The position numbers and the translations under genes were made by a program. From Haplomitrium mnioides (lineage: Eukaryota; Marchantiophyta; Haplomitriopsida; Calobryales), in the NCBI GenBank assembly GCA_049999725.1, contig JBNGIS010033667.1:1-51311 (forward strand): a stretch of 51,311 nucleotides of DNA, given 5' to 3'. Below the pieces are notes generated by a model that had not been told where the DNA came from, did not search any database, and saw only the letters and a program-made list of their open reading frames with translations. Shown here in pieces: positions 36,831-48,224 of the stretch (positions within the stretch are counted from its first letter, which is position 1; each line of letters opens with the position of its first letter).

Positions 36831-37080
36831 CATAGACACTTGAGTCAATGCACAAATGGACTCAAGTGTCTATGTGTGCACAGACTCAAGATTCCTTGCA
36901 CGTGGACTTGAGAGTCCATATGCTTATGGACTAGCATATGGACTCTCGAGTCCAAGCACGTATGGGCTTGAAAGTCCATGCACGCTTGGACTCTAAAGTC
37001 CATGCTCGCTTGTACTTTCAAGTCCATGCAAGGATGAACTTGGGAGTTCATGCGCGCAAGAACTCAAGACTCTTGACGAG
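36831..37080. repeat. 24-bp imperfect-palindrome tandem array in the intron of copy X
   Basis: About ten units of 24 bp, such as AGTCCATGCACGCTTGGACT followed by CTAA. The best tandem run is 36,950-37,070. The core AGTCCATGC-R-CG-C-TGGACT is self-complementary. The array lies between the donor at 37,153 (GTAAGT) and the acceptor before 36,701. Read on the minus strand it would spell an eight-residue repeat (CMDFKVQA-like), but this is a by-product of the 24-bp period. Confidence 0.9.
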
Positions 37081-37212
37081 CATTGACTTGACAACCTAAA
37101 AAAATTCCATACAACTTTAGTAAAAGAATTGAAGAATGGAAAAAAAAACTTACCAACAATTTCTCAAAGCTCGAGTAAAATGAGGACATCTTCGACTTCT
37201 CAATGTAGATAC

Positions 37213-37409
37213 TGTTGGAAAACGATGCATTAGCTCAAATTATTATGCACACACGATAGTCTTCCAAACTTCTCTCTTCACTCTTTTGTATTATCACACG
37301 TAGCCACACATGTATATAGGAGGTTATATAACTACCTAAAACTTCCATAACTATAAGTTACTAAAGTATACTAGGTTAAACAACCATAGTTAATATAAGT
37401 GCTATAACA
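37213..37409 (-). repeat. 3' LTR of the copia element
   Basis: TGTTGGAAAACGATGC... to ...GTGCTATAACA in plus orientation; 197 bp. The plus-strand side is flanked by GATAC. Confidence 0.93.
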
Positions 37410-37899
37410 CTACCCCTTTGGCTATTCAACAAGAAGTTGAGAACATCCACAATAAACTCAACTGAAAATGATCTAGACTATGCTGCAATGTGTGGCCTCA
37501 TCAAAACCCCCTGCTTTCTTCCGGGGGAAAGAGTACCACCTCAAGACAGGTAGTAGTACAGTTTGAGAAAGAATAATGTTCAAAAAGTCAAGCATAATCA
37601 AATTCTGTAATTCTATAGACAAGCACAGTAACTGTATAAAGTGTCGTTGGTTGTTGACGGTTGAAAATGTATTCTCCAAAGTTGGACAGATCCATGAAGC
37701 TGATACTAAAGTAATCAACGTCGTCCAGAGTTCATATATATATAAAACAGAACATACAACAAAAAAAACAGGAATTCTGCTTGTAAATAACAAAATACAG
37801 ATATAACATAATAAAAATGATAACCAGATTGGATCCTAAAAAATCCAAAAATACATAATCACTCATCAGAGGTAAGTAAAGAAGATAGTCGACGAAGTC

Positions 37900-40800
37900 C
37901 AATGCTAGCGGTATGAGCCTTATAAAGCGCTAGAGGCATGGGCTTGGTAAACAAATCAGCTCTATTCTCTTTATAGGATATTCATTGGACTCAAATTTGA
38001 CCACCATAGTGTTCATGTGTATAGAATAATTTAGAAGCTATATGTTTTATTCGATCACCCTTAATGAAGCCTTGGAAGATCTGTTGAACATATGGTCGAT
38101 TATCTTCATGAATGATAGTAGTATGTGGGATAAGAGGTCTGCCAGTATGAAGATTAATATGATTAATTAATTGGCGTAACCATATGCATTCGCGACTGGC
38201 TTCATATAGAGCAATGAGTTCAACATGGTTGGAGAAAGTGGAAGTAAGGGTTTGTTTAGAACTCTTCTACAAAATAGCTGTAGAACCTTGAAGAAATACA
38301 TAACCAGTCTAAGACTTAAAGTCATCAGGATCTGATCTGATAGTGTTATCAGAATTTTTAGTGAAGTATAATCCCATATCAGATGTGCTCTGAAGATATC
38401 GAAAAATTCTTTTAATGCCATTCCAATGGCGAATAGTTGGCTGAGAACTATGTCGTGCCAACAAATTTACAGCAAATGATATATCAGGTCTAGTTTGATT
38501 TGCTAAGTACATTAATGCTCCAATGGCAGATCCCAATATTGGTTCCTTTGCAAATCTCTTCCGAAACATATCCTTAGTAGGATCTAAAGATCGCATATCC
38601 ATTGGTGTGGTTACCGGATGCGCCTTATGCATATTGAATTGTTGCAAGATTTTCTGGGTATAGGAGGATTGATTAATCAACACTCCTCCAAGTAAATTTG
38701 TAAATTGAATACCGAGACAATAATATGGCTTACCAATGTCTCTCATTTCAAAAGTAGTCTTCAAAAATTTTATAGTTTTAGCAGAAATATTAGGTGTGCC
38801 AAAGATATTAATATCATCTACATATATTAAGACAACTACAAATTCTGGGCCGCTCTGTTTCAAAAATAGACATAGAGCAATGTCATGAGTGATAAAATTC
38901 AAAGCTAGCATTTATGCTTTGAAATGTTTGTACCATATACGTCCACTCTGTTTCAATCCATATATAGAACGCAAAATTTGTATAGCCATCTCATTACGGG
39001 TCTTTTTGATCTGAGCAGCAGACCCAGCCCAAAAGTCGGTTGCAGACCGCTTCTTACTAGCTGATGTGTGCAGCACATCGCTGTAGTTGGGGATTGAAGG
39101 TCCATCCTTGGGTGTGAGCAGCACACCTCTCTGATATGGGACTGTAGGTCCATCTGTTGGTGTCTGTAGGACATGCCGTTGGGTTGGGACTGTAGGTCCT
39201 TTTTTGGTATCAAATGCATTTAAATCCTCAATAAGAGAGATTTGATTCAAGCTAGATTGTAGATCTAGAATAGCTTTGGTCAATTTCTCCCCCTCAATGT
39301 GGAAAGCACCTTATTTAATCAATTATGGGGGGCTTTCATATAAATTTTGGTATCTAGATTACTGTACAAATAAGCTATTATAACATCCATTATATGCATT
39401 ACCAATTTATGCTCCAGTGCAAAGGAAATCATGTATTGGTAGGTAATAGTATCCATTACATGCGAATAAGTTACATCAAAGTCACGGCTTGGAACTTGAG
39501 TGTAGCCTCTTGCCACAAGGCATGCTTTGTATCTTATGATTTTGCCTTGAGCATTCTGCTTCCTGAAAAATATAAATCTGTATCTCGTCAGGTGTATGGC
39601 TGGAGTAGGCGGAATGATTGGACCAAATACATTCCTTTGTATCAGAGAATCCAATTCAGAATTTATGGCTTGTTCCCATTTTGGACAATCTTCTCTTGAT
39701 TGGGCTTCCTGGACCAATCTAGGGTCCGATAATTCATTCCAAATATTCTGGGAAATTGAGAAAGCAAAGATATCATCAGGTTGGATTGTGCTTCTCTGCC
39801 AAATTTTTCTTGTATGCATATAATCAAGAGACATCTCATCGTTCTCAAACTTATCTGTCATTGTAGATGCAGGTATGGACTAAGTTAGTTTTGAAGGAAT
39901 TGCTAGATTGACAATTTGTCTTTGTCTTGACTGAGTATTATTTGATCAGTAGGTCATCCTCGTTTTGCCCTAGGCATTGTAGTGGTAGCCAGCTTAGTTA
40001 ACTTCTGTAATGAAGCTGGAACATTTGCAGCTTCTACATGTGATTGTGTAACTGCAGCTGCATTATTAAATGCATTTAGAAGTTTTTCCAGAACCTTGTG
40101 TAAATTGAGTATACGCTGAATTTCATGTTCAGTTTGAGCCGTTCTAGGATCTAGACTCAATGGATGAGTCATTTGCCATTGCAATGAAGGTAATGTTCGA
40201 GGATCAGATTGGATAGTGTCATGAAATAGGGTAGGAAATTCATCCTCGTAAAAATCATAGTCAATAAATCTGGCTTTGAACATATTTGTAGTTTCTGGTT
40301 CTAAATATCTGATAATAGATTAGGAATCGAATCCAATGTAAATGCCACGCTGTCGCTGTGGTCCCATTTTTGTTCATTTAGGCCCAAGAATAGGAACTAG
40401 GACCAAACAGCCAAATGTTCTGAGATGTGACAAATCTGGAGGAAGTTCAAATACTAGGTGATGGGGACTTTGATTATTAAATGCTGATGGTTGAAATTTC
40501 AAAAGTGATGCTGCATAAAGTATTGCATGACCCCATGCCGACATTGGCAGTTTAGTCTGCATCAGCAATGGTCTAGCAATCATTTGAAGACGTTTAATAA
40601 GGGATTCAACAATCCCATTTTGAAAATGCACATAAGGAATTGGGTATTGAATATCAATTCATGTTGTATCATAGAAGTCGTCAAAGATTTTGGATGTAAA
40701 CTCCCTAGCATTATCTACTCTCAAAGTTCTAATAGGATAATCAGGGAACTGTGACCTCAATTTAAGTATATGAGATAAAATTCTTGGAAATACTAGATTT

Positions 40801-41800
40801 CTAGTAGATAATAAAGAAACTTGAGACCATTTACTAGATGCATCGATTATAACCAAGAAAAATCAAAAAGGTCCTAATGGTGGATTAATATGCCCACATA
40901 CATCAGCATGTATACGTTCAAGAAATTGTGGAATTGCCAAAGATATCTTGGATGTAGCTGGATGAGTTATGAATTTCCCTTGTGAACATGCGAGACAAGG
41001 TGTCTTGATAGATAATGGGCGAACTCCAGAAGTAAGCCCACACTGTCTTTAATAATATTCTAATACATCTTGATACTGGGATGACCAAGACAGTTATGCC
41101 ATCTATGCGTTAATGACAATGATGATTGTTCATTGTAGAAAGCATATATACTTGTAATATAGAGACCAAAAGGAAATAGAGAAAAAGTCTCAATGACTTT
41201 TATACCAACATGGGTTGGTTTTAAAATATGAAGGACTTCATGAGCACCAGAGGCACTTGTATGAATGTGTAAATTATTAGCCTTGATATCTCAAAAACTG
41301 AGAAGGTTTCGTGATGCTTTTGGTGCATAAATAGCTGACTGAATATATATAATTACACCATTCAAAAAATGTATCTTGGCTGGGTCAATACCTTCTATAA
41401 TATAACTCTGTCCCGTGATAGTTGTCATGGCTCTTTGTGATGCAGTAATTGATGAAAAATACATTTTACTTCTAAGAATAGAATGTGATGTACCGCTATC
41501 AACGATATAATCAATTGGATTAGTAATCAATGATAGATCATTTGTATGATATATAGTGTTTACTGCAAGTATAATAGTATTTTGCAGATGTAAATCAATG
41601 CCATTTGGAGTCTCGAAAAAATTAGCATGAGGTTTGTTGTGAGGATTATTGCGGCTTTCTGCATATAACTTGGCTAAATGTGTTAGGGCTCAACAATATT
41701 TTTGTACATGGCCTCTTGTGCCACATCTGAAATAGGATGGGGAACTATTGTGATCTCGATTATACGAAAAATGAGCCTTTACGGAATTCTTGCCTCGATA
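37900..41800 (-). pseudogene. Copia pol: knuckle-protease-integrase-RT-RNase H (decayed)
   Basis: A degenerate zinc knuckle (about 41,740-41,700, FRCGTRGHVQKYC; first Cys reads Tyr), protease (41,530-41,291, YIVDSGTSHSIL), integrase (40,860-40,374: a LRVDNAREFTS stretch, then QNGIVESLIKRL), RT (39,861-38,300, with IYVDDINIFG at the catalytic site and YGLKQSGRIWYKHF) and the start of RNase H down to about 37,950. Blocks change frame and are split by several stops. Between the IYMK and YGLKQSG motifs of RT lies an unusual in-frame insertion of about 100 residues built on repeats of DGP(T/S)(V/I)P (39,270-39,030). The element is not autonomous in its present state. Confidence 0.9.
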
Positions 41801-42032
41801 TCTAGACCAGGTATTAATATAAGGTCTTCCTGTTGAGATTGGTGTGGAGCGCCCTCTATTCTTGACCTGTTGATATCTCCCATTATTATATTTATCTTCC
41901 TATTCTCCCCCTGAAGTTACCACAACCCCTTCTATTTGTCTTATTTTTGGTTCTAATAAAATTTGTTTCAGGTCTAAAAGGAGGGACAAAACTTCCTGGT
42001 GGTTGTTTCTTAGCATTCTCAAGGAGTAAAGT

Positions 42033-42569
42033 CTAGTGTTTCTCAACCAAGAGCACGTGTGCAATTAGTTCTAAATATCTTGCAAAATTCATATTGCGAT
42101 ATTGAGATGCCAAAACTATATTGGTAACATGGAAAGTAGATAATGTTTTGTCAATCTGTTCTTCATTTGTAGCTGGTTGACCACAAACAAATAATTGAGA
42201 AACAATACAAAACAGTTCGCTATTATAGCTTGCATCTGTTGGATAATCTTGAACTCTAAGATTTATCCAGTCGTGTCGTATAGACGGCAAAGATATTGTT
42301 CTTATATGATCAAACCGTAGTTTGAGATCATCCCACAATAGCTTGGGATTGTAATGATTCATGTATTGAGTTTTCAATGAATCAACCAAATGATGGCGGA
42401 TCAGAATCAATGCCCTAGCCTTGTCCTGTAAAGTGGGCCATTCATCATCTATGATGGTATCTTGAAGATCTTTAGATGTCAGATGAGCTTCAGTATCCAA
42501 AGACCATGCCAAATAATTTGACCCATCAATTGATAAAGCATGAAAAAGAAGTTTCTCAATGGTATTCAT
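42033..42569 (-). pseudogene. Copia gag polyprotein N-part
   Basis: An intact 178-codon ORF starting at ATG. It has the copia gag (UBN2/retrotrans_gag) features: LDGSNYLAW-like SIDGSNYLAWSLDTEAHL near the N-terminus, then ALILIRHHL, LWDDLKLRFDH and the SYNSELF / IVSQL segment. It would form the virus-like particle. It stops before the zinc knuckle, which lies further on at about 41,740 with interruptions between. It is therefore a truncated gag of a decayed element. Confidence 0.85.
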
Positions 42570-43823
42570 ATCTAGATAAATAAAATTGTACTCACTTGTT
42601 CAAGTAATGCGGAGAATAAACTAAATTTGTTGAACTTGTATTTATTCTTGTTTCAAAAATATGAATAGAAAAACTGAGAATAAAAAGAAACTTAATGTGT
42701 CAAAATATGTAGAGTTACTTCCCTGAAATTTCCTATTGTAGATTAGATTGATCTTAAAAAGTACTCTATATTGATAGATACACCTTCTTCTCTTCCAACT
42801 TCACTTATAGATCAATCTGCTGTTGAGTGGTATCCATGTACTTGTTCATCTTCACACGATTTCCATAGCTAAAGCATTCTCCTAAACCAGCAAAATTGAT
42901 AAAACCAAGCTATTTAAATCACAGCACCATCGGTCCTACTGAATGTTTTGTTATCTGCAAGCTTCAAGAAAAACTTGGCTTTCACCACCAACAATTAACT
43001 AGGAAAATTGTCAGTGCCCAACACTTGAAAAATCACTGATGCATATCATCCAGCAACAAGGCTACTTTAATTGATCAGTGCTGTCATAAAGCAATCTTCA
43101 AGGTTATTAAAGAAATATGAATGCTGAAGTTAAATCATGCAAGCATAAACAATGTGCATCGCTCGAGCTTCAATCGATGAAGTAGAAAAATAGATTGAAG
43201 AAAATAGCACTGCTGCATGATGAAGAAAATGCTCCATGATACTTCAAAAGTAACAATCAAACTCAAGGCATGACTCAAAAGCAAGGCATTAACCATTCAC
43301 ATCTACATGTTGTCTTCAGTCTTCCAAGAGAAATCACGATGTTCATCACCAACAAAAAAAAAACGATGTTCATCTCCATCAGAAATAATGGCGAATCTTG
43401 TGGGTGCTTCGCAAGGGCTGGAAATCGACAATGCCTTAACAATAAAGATGCCCACACCATAGAATGTGCTCCCCGCTTTGCTCCATCTGCGATATCCAAT
43501 CTTTCTCAAAGAAATGAGGTTGCATGCTGATGAAGTAGATGTCTAAAAAGATGGGAAAATTGAGCCGCTATTCTCTTACAGTCAGAATTGCGATGCACCA
43601 TAGAACAGATTAGTGTGCCAAGCTGAAAAACATAAACATGAATCATCAGGGTAGGGAATATGCAGCGATGTCGATTCAGTCATGCTTCAAAAAAAAAACT
43701 CGACGTTTGCACAAAGGAGAAACATGCCTTAATTGTTCTTCAAATGAATACTGAGTATATTCATTTGGATAGTTAGAAATTTGAAATGTGTTTATCTTAA
43801 GAAAAAAAATCAAAAATTTCAAT

Positions 43824-44033
43824 CATACTGATAACGTGTTGGAAAACGACGCATTAGCTCAGATTATCATGCACACATAATAGTCCTTCAAACTTCTCTC
43901 TTCACTCTTATGTATTATCACACATAGCCACACATGTATATAGGAGGTTATATAACTACCTAAAACCTCCATAACTATAAGTTATTAAAGTATACTAGGT
44001 TAAATAACCATAGTTAATATAAGGGTTATAACA
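43824..44033 (-). repeat. Copia 5' LTR with primer binding site
   Basis: The LTR occupies 43,837-44,033. On the minus strand it ends in CCAACA and is followed by CGTTATCAGTATG (43,836-43,824). This is the same ACGTTATCAG type of primer site seen after the short LTR at 51,059. Confidence 0.88.
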
Positions 44034-44230
44034 AATACTCCATCTTTGCTTCCTCCCATGAGCTGCAATACACTTAGGAGCAAAAAGATTTTACCAAAAT
44101 GTCTCTAAAGTTCTCGAGATATTTGTTTAATTGAGAGCTCTCCAACTTCCACCCGCTTCAAAATAGAAATTTGTATTTCATTGAGAAGACCAACATCCAC
44201 TACTTTGAACTAGGAAAAAGCTATTCAAAA

Positions 44231-45040
44231 CATGAACCTTTTTTTTAAGGGAAAAACGTGGTTTTGAGCTAAAAAAAGGAAGAAGAGAAAACGAGGTTAC
44301 TTTTAGAAAACAAAAAATGTGTGAAATTTTGAGCTTCATTTTTTGCTGTTTTAACAAGGATGATAGAGCGAGAGTCAATTTCATTATGCAAAATCAAACC
44401 ATATTCTAAGCTTTTATGAAAATATTGGAAATCTCAAAATCGATGAAAAGTATTAAAATTGTGGTAAGTTTGAAGAAACTTGCACTTATCATTTATGACA
44501 TTTCAAAGCTCAAAATTTGAAATTCATGTTTGAAGAAACTATTTTGAAATATGTTTGGTTGCACAAGCTCTAGGCGTGTGTAGACATAATGGGAAAAAAA
44601 ATTACAAAACATGAGGAAAATGCCCAAGCGGACTAGAAGTCAAGGGAATGAGTTTGCAATTGTAGACACAGAAACCAACAAAACAAAACATTTCATAAAT
44701 TTAAGAGCTCTATTTTCAAGTTCAAGCAAGAAAGAAGCTTTGATTTGTAGTTGAAAATCAATGCACGCAAAAGTTAAAGTGGCCATTAAAAAAAGGTTTC
44801 AGTATTTAAAATATTATATAATTCAAATAAACATACACACAAAGGAGTCATATTCAAAATCAAAAAGGCAGTGGCTAAGGAGATTGAATTAAGAGTGCAA
44901 ACATCAAACATCTCTAAGTTTTTGACTAGATTCAACCAGAAAAAGGTTTGGAGTTCTACAAAAGAGTCTTTCACTAGTGTAGAACCTAAGATCTATTCGC
45001 CAGTCTTTGTATGTTGAAGCTTGAGGGTTGTATATGAGAA
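44231..45040. other. AT-rich spacer between element copies X and Y
   Basis: No recognisable coding domain or repeat unit on either strand. The left end (about 44,200, CTACTTTGAAC) resembles the flank starts at 29,308 and 48,795 (reverse) over only about 20 bases, so a rearrangement junction probably lies there. Confidence 0.45.
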
Positions 45041-45070
45041 GTAGAACGTGTGGAAGGCTTGGACTTCTGC

Positions 45071-45174
45071 CCCAAAGTCTATGAGCGTATAGGAATCCAA
45101 ACTCAACATTTGAACACTCCATCCCAAAGTCTATACGTGTATAGAAATTTGAACTCACCATTTGAACACTCCAC
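45071..45174 (+). repeat. 52-bp tandem duplication upstream of the ParB-type exon of copy Y
   Basis: Two units (45,071-45,122 and 45,123-45,174), each starting CCCAAAGTCTAT and ending TTTGAACACTCCA. Each contains a short CTATACGTGTATAG-like palindrome, related in style to the arrays in the introns. Confidence 0.85.
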
Positions 45175-45289
45175 AACTAAGACTATCAAGAACCTAGGTT
45201 TAAGGTTTTGCCAAAGAGTTTTTGAACGCACAATGCTTCAACTTCCAAGTCAAAGTTTGGACCCTTCAAGGAAGACAAAAATAAAATCA

Positions 45290-46256
45290 GGGAGTCTGCA
45301 ATCCAGCAATGCAAAGTCCGACTACAATTCGCTTGGAGAATTCAAATCTTCCAAAACTTAGAATGGACAATTGGGAGGCATTTCAGATTAGGAGGTTGAA
45401 TGAAGACTTTGTTGAGCTTCTAGTACAGAGAATGCTTTCCAATAAATATGCACATAGTTTTTTTTTTATTATTGTTGATCTGAAGTGCGGGTTAAATAAT
45501 AAGTCAAAGTTTGATATTAGGAACCCTAACAAGTATCGATACAAGATTGCAGAAGGCAATCACAATGCTACCACAAGGCAGCTTCTTATCGCCAAATGCA
45601 GAGCAAAGAATCCAATATTGTCGCTCTACAACTGTTATGTTTACTTAGGCTTAACACCAATAGAGACCCACATATTTGCAACAGATGACAACTGCGACCA
45701 AAGGTACCGATTGGAAATGACATCGATTAAGAAGGTCAAATATTGGCATTAGAGGTTCATGGAGAGTGGGATGGTTTCATTCTAGAAATTAAAAAGAGAG
45801 TTAGCATTGGAGACATTGGAGATCAAGCCAAAGTTGACTCTTGAGAAGGCAGTCACTTCTCAAGACAATTGGTTCCAGCTATTGTTCCAAAGTGGTGAGT
45901 TATGGGATTTACAATAGAGCATTTTTTCTATGTGGGAGAAAAAAACGATGAAGGGTCAAAAGCCTAAAGCCAAGGGATCGTTGAGAATGGAAGACATGAA
46001 GTGGACACCTTAGAGGTCCCTTCAGGGTCTTCTGGACAAAGTTAAAATATTTGTTTTGAAATGCATGGAAGTCGGAGAGATTTCAATTTAAGAAATGTCT
46101 CACGAGCTAGAGAGACATAAAGTTTTGGCAATAATGGTAAAGTCTTTATGCTTCGAAGTCTATTGTAGCTCTTGGGAAGAAGCAAGAGAGGAGTACCCTC
46201 ACCACACCAAGGAGTCAAAGATGTCTGCATTTTACTCCAGTTTTGAGAAGCTTTTG
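45290..46256 (+). pseudogene. Candidate ParB-like domain exon, copy Y
   Basis: The open part 45,309-45,752 encodes a domain I read as ParB/sulfiredoxin-like. It starts NEDFVELLVQRML (helix) and has a basic linker NPNKYRYKIAEGNHNATTRQ, where EGNHN-T-R matches the ParB GxxR/GNHR box. It then has YNCYVYLGLTPIETHIFATD (strand, then the Glu-rich helix found before the 'DN' end). Downstream (45,750-46,256) a Lys/Glu-rich linker continues with stops (WHQRFMESG, QKPKAKGSLR, SHELERHKVLAIMVKSL). It ends at 46,256 where copy X has a GTAAGT donor; here the donor reads GCAAGT. Homologues are copy W (minus, 49,800-48,820) and the linker of copy X. ParB domains fused to DNA methylases are known in phages and bacteria. 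The assignment is from motif pattern only. Confidence 0.5.
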
Positions 46257-46345
46257 GCAAGTTTGTTTTTCCATTGTATGTTTATTTCTCAAGACTTGCA
46301 TTGAATTTTTTGTAAATTGTTTTTTGTTAGAATAAAAGTGATTCT

Positions 46346-46585
46346 ACGTCCATGTGCGCATGGACTATCAAGTCTGCGCATGCAAAGACTCTCTAGTTTG
46401 GCGCACTTAGACTATCAAGTCCATCCACACATGGAATCTCTAGTCCATGCTTATAAGAGACTCTCTAGTCCATGCGCTCATGCGCAAGGTCATTGAAGTT
46501 CCTGCACGCTTGGACTTCAATGTCTATTTTAGTTTGGACTCCAATATCCATGCTATTTTGGACTCTCAAGTCCCTGTTTAGGTTG
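46346..46585. repeat. 24-bp imperfect-palindrome array in the intron of copy Y
   Basis: About ten degenerate units of 23-25 bp, such as CGTCCATGTGCGCATGGACT followed by ATCA. It lies inside the intron 46,257-46,715, at the same place as the array at 36,831-37,080 in copy X. Confidence 0.87.
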
Positions 46586-46715
46586 ACTTAAAGGTTTTTT
46601 CTCGCATTCTCTTCCTCTTTAAAATCTATATTTTTTTTTGTCTCTTTTTTTTTCTGTTTTTGGTGTGTGGAGGGGGATTGAACTTTTAAATAGCAGCTTG
46701 CCAAAAAATTGACAG

Positions 46716-47975
46716 CAGCTACCAAACGGCGAAAAAGATCGGGGGTCAAAGAAGCCTTAGAAGATTAAGACTATGCTCCAACACTTGTTTCCTACCTTCA
46801 TGCTTTTCTACTTCATTGCTAGAAAGCTAGAGAGTGGAAATCAAGGCATCAAAATGATGTTGTTGCCTTTTCCACTGATAGAGTTCTAAGAGACAAAGAC
46901 GAGGACTAATTGTCCTTTGTTGATGGACTCAACGTGGCATATTACCAAGTCCATGGGAAGGCAAATGCTCATCAATTGAAGGAATTTGTGAAACCTAGAT
47001 TTTTCACTTTGGCAATTGCAGATATTCCTTTTAGTTGCAACCTTAAAGAATGCAAGCACAACGATTCCAATCCCTTTTTCTAGGGATGACATTTTTGATA
47101 TGGTTTCCTCTTTTGCGGCAATCACAACTTCTGATTTTTGGTCTTTTGTAATAATACATTCTTTGCAACAATTTGGCATCGTCGATGATGCTCTTTTGAA
47201 GGCTTGTTCTGCAATCGATCATGATATCTAGTAAGTTCTTTTTTGATTTTTTTGGTTTTTTAGTTTACCTTGTTTAGTTTTCCTACACTATGTTTCAAGT
47301 GTTTGATTTGTTTGCTTTTTTTACTACATAGACAAAAGCAATATTCATCATTCCAATAGTCCAAGAATTGCTCACGTCCACGAGTATTGGACTGTGGGCT
47401 ACTAGACAAAGGAGGGAAAAAGGAGTATAAGGCTTTTTAACTTGCAACTTGCTAATGCTAGTGGTCATCCTCGACAATTTATACGAAGTGTGTTTAGTTG
47501 CCCTACTGTGTCGGCTAAACTAAAACATCTAGAAGATGATACTCATGTGAATGTTTACCAAAAGCCCCATGCTCTTTATAAAATTTTCATTCACCATTTA
47601 TCAGCAGAGCAAGACTGGATCTTAGATCTTTGCTCTAGATCTGGCACAAACCTTATCTGTGCTCTAAAGTTGATGCAAAATTACATCGGTATGGAATATG
47701 ATAGACGTCAATCTATCTACATTCCTCATAGAGTTTTAACAATGGCTTCTTTGCCATCCAACGTGACCAAATCGCATATAGTATATGCGTACTACAAAGA
47801 ACCTGTTCCTTCTAGTACTGTAGGTGCTACTGGTGATTTTGTTGCCATCTCTGGGATTGGAAAGTCTCGGCAAGACTCTCTAGCGGCTATAGATGCTGAG
47901 GCTTCTCAACTAGTTGATTTAGATGAGACAATTTCTCGTGAAGATGATAGAGTTGTAGCATCAAGAGTGATGTAA
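46716..47975 (+). pseudogene. Candidate N6-adenine/N4-cytosine DNA methyltransferase, copy Y (decayed)
   Basis: Exons 46,716-47,230 and 47,332-47,975 are separated by a 101-nt intron (donor GTAAGT, acceptor CATAG). The first has the motif IV region LAIADIPFSCNL (DPPF-like) and then, in another frame, FDMVSSFAAITT and DFWSFVIIHSLQQF. The second has RIAHVHEYWTVGY with stops, then an open stretch from 47,442. That stretch includes NVYQKPHALYKIF (motif X, QKP-x-L), DWILDLCSRSGTNLICALKL (motif I, normally FxGxG), IGMEYDRRQSIYIPHRVL (motif II) and a Ser/Asp-rich tail of about 90 residues unlike bacterial enzymes. The Gly-to-Arg change in motif I and the stops make it inactive. Whether the intact ancestor methylated adenine or cytosine cannot be told, because motif IV is degraded. 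Confidence 0.68.
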
Positions 47976-48224
47976 TTTTTGTGCACAATAAAGCGTTTTC
48001 TTCACAAAGTTTTATTTGCTGTAGTTTTAATCTTGTTGCATTCCAAATCCAATTTGAGTCTTTTCATGATGATTCAATTTCCTACGAAAAATGGTTTTTG
48101 AACAAAATGTATTGGTTTTCATAAAATTAGCAATGAAGTCTATGGTGGCATGGAAGTTCACTTTCTTTTGTTTACTTTTTGTTCCTTCTTAGATGGGCTT
48201 TTGCATTCCTTACTTCCAATTACT

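Larger units (their letters stand above)
37213..44033 (-). mobile_element. Ty1/copia retrotransposon (full length, decayed)
   Basis: LTRs of 197 bp at 37,213-37,409 and 43,837-44,033 are nearly identical. The target duplication is GATAC (37,208-37,212) against AATAC (44,034-44,038), one transition apart. On the minus strand the order is 5' LTR, primer site, long leader (43,823-42,570), gag, zinc knuckle, protease, integrase, RT, RNase H, purine tract AAAGGGGTAG, 3' LTR. The order integrase before RT makes it Ty1/copia. It is inserted in the ParB-type exon of copy X; the uninterrupted site is at about 46,190 in copy Y. Confidence 0.95.
34788..44230 (-). mobile_element. ParB-methyltransferase element, copy X, interrupted by a copia element
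   Basis: On the minus strand this reads: end of the ParB-type exon (44,230-44,034), copia insertion (44,033-37,213), rest of that exon (37,212-37,154), an intron with a 24-bp palindrome array, methyltransferase exons (36,701-35,471), and a 3' flank with a 25-bp palindrome array. Order and sequence match copy Y (45,290-48,480) on the plus strand. The ParB N-terminal part is missing beyond about 44,230. The two retroelements that split it (29,757-34,787 and 37,213-44,033) are younger than it. The transposon class is unknown: no terminal repeats were delimited. Confidence 0.7.

Noticed and set aside
36845-37051. ORF with eight-residue repeats (CMDFKVQA-like)
   Set aside because: The repeat follows from the 24-bp DNA period of an intronic palindrome array; the same array in copy Y does not keep the frame.
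46716-47975. Bacterial or phage contamination as the source of the methylase-like gene
   Set aside because: It has plant-style introns, AT-rich plant flanks, several copies, and plant retrotransposons inserted into one of them.
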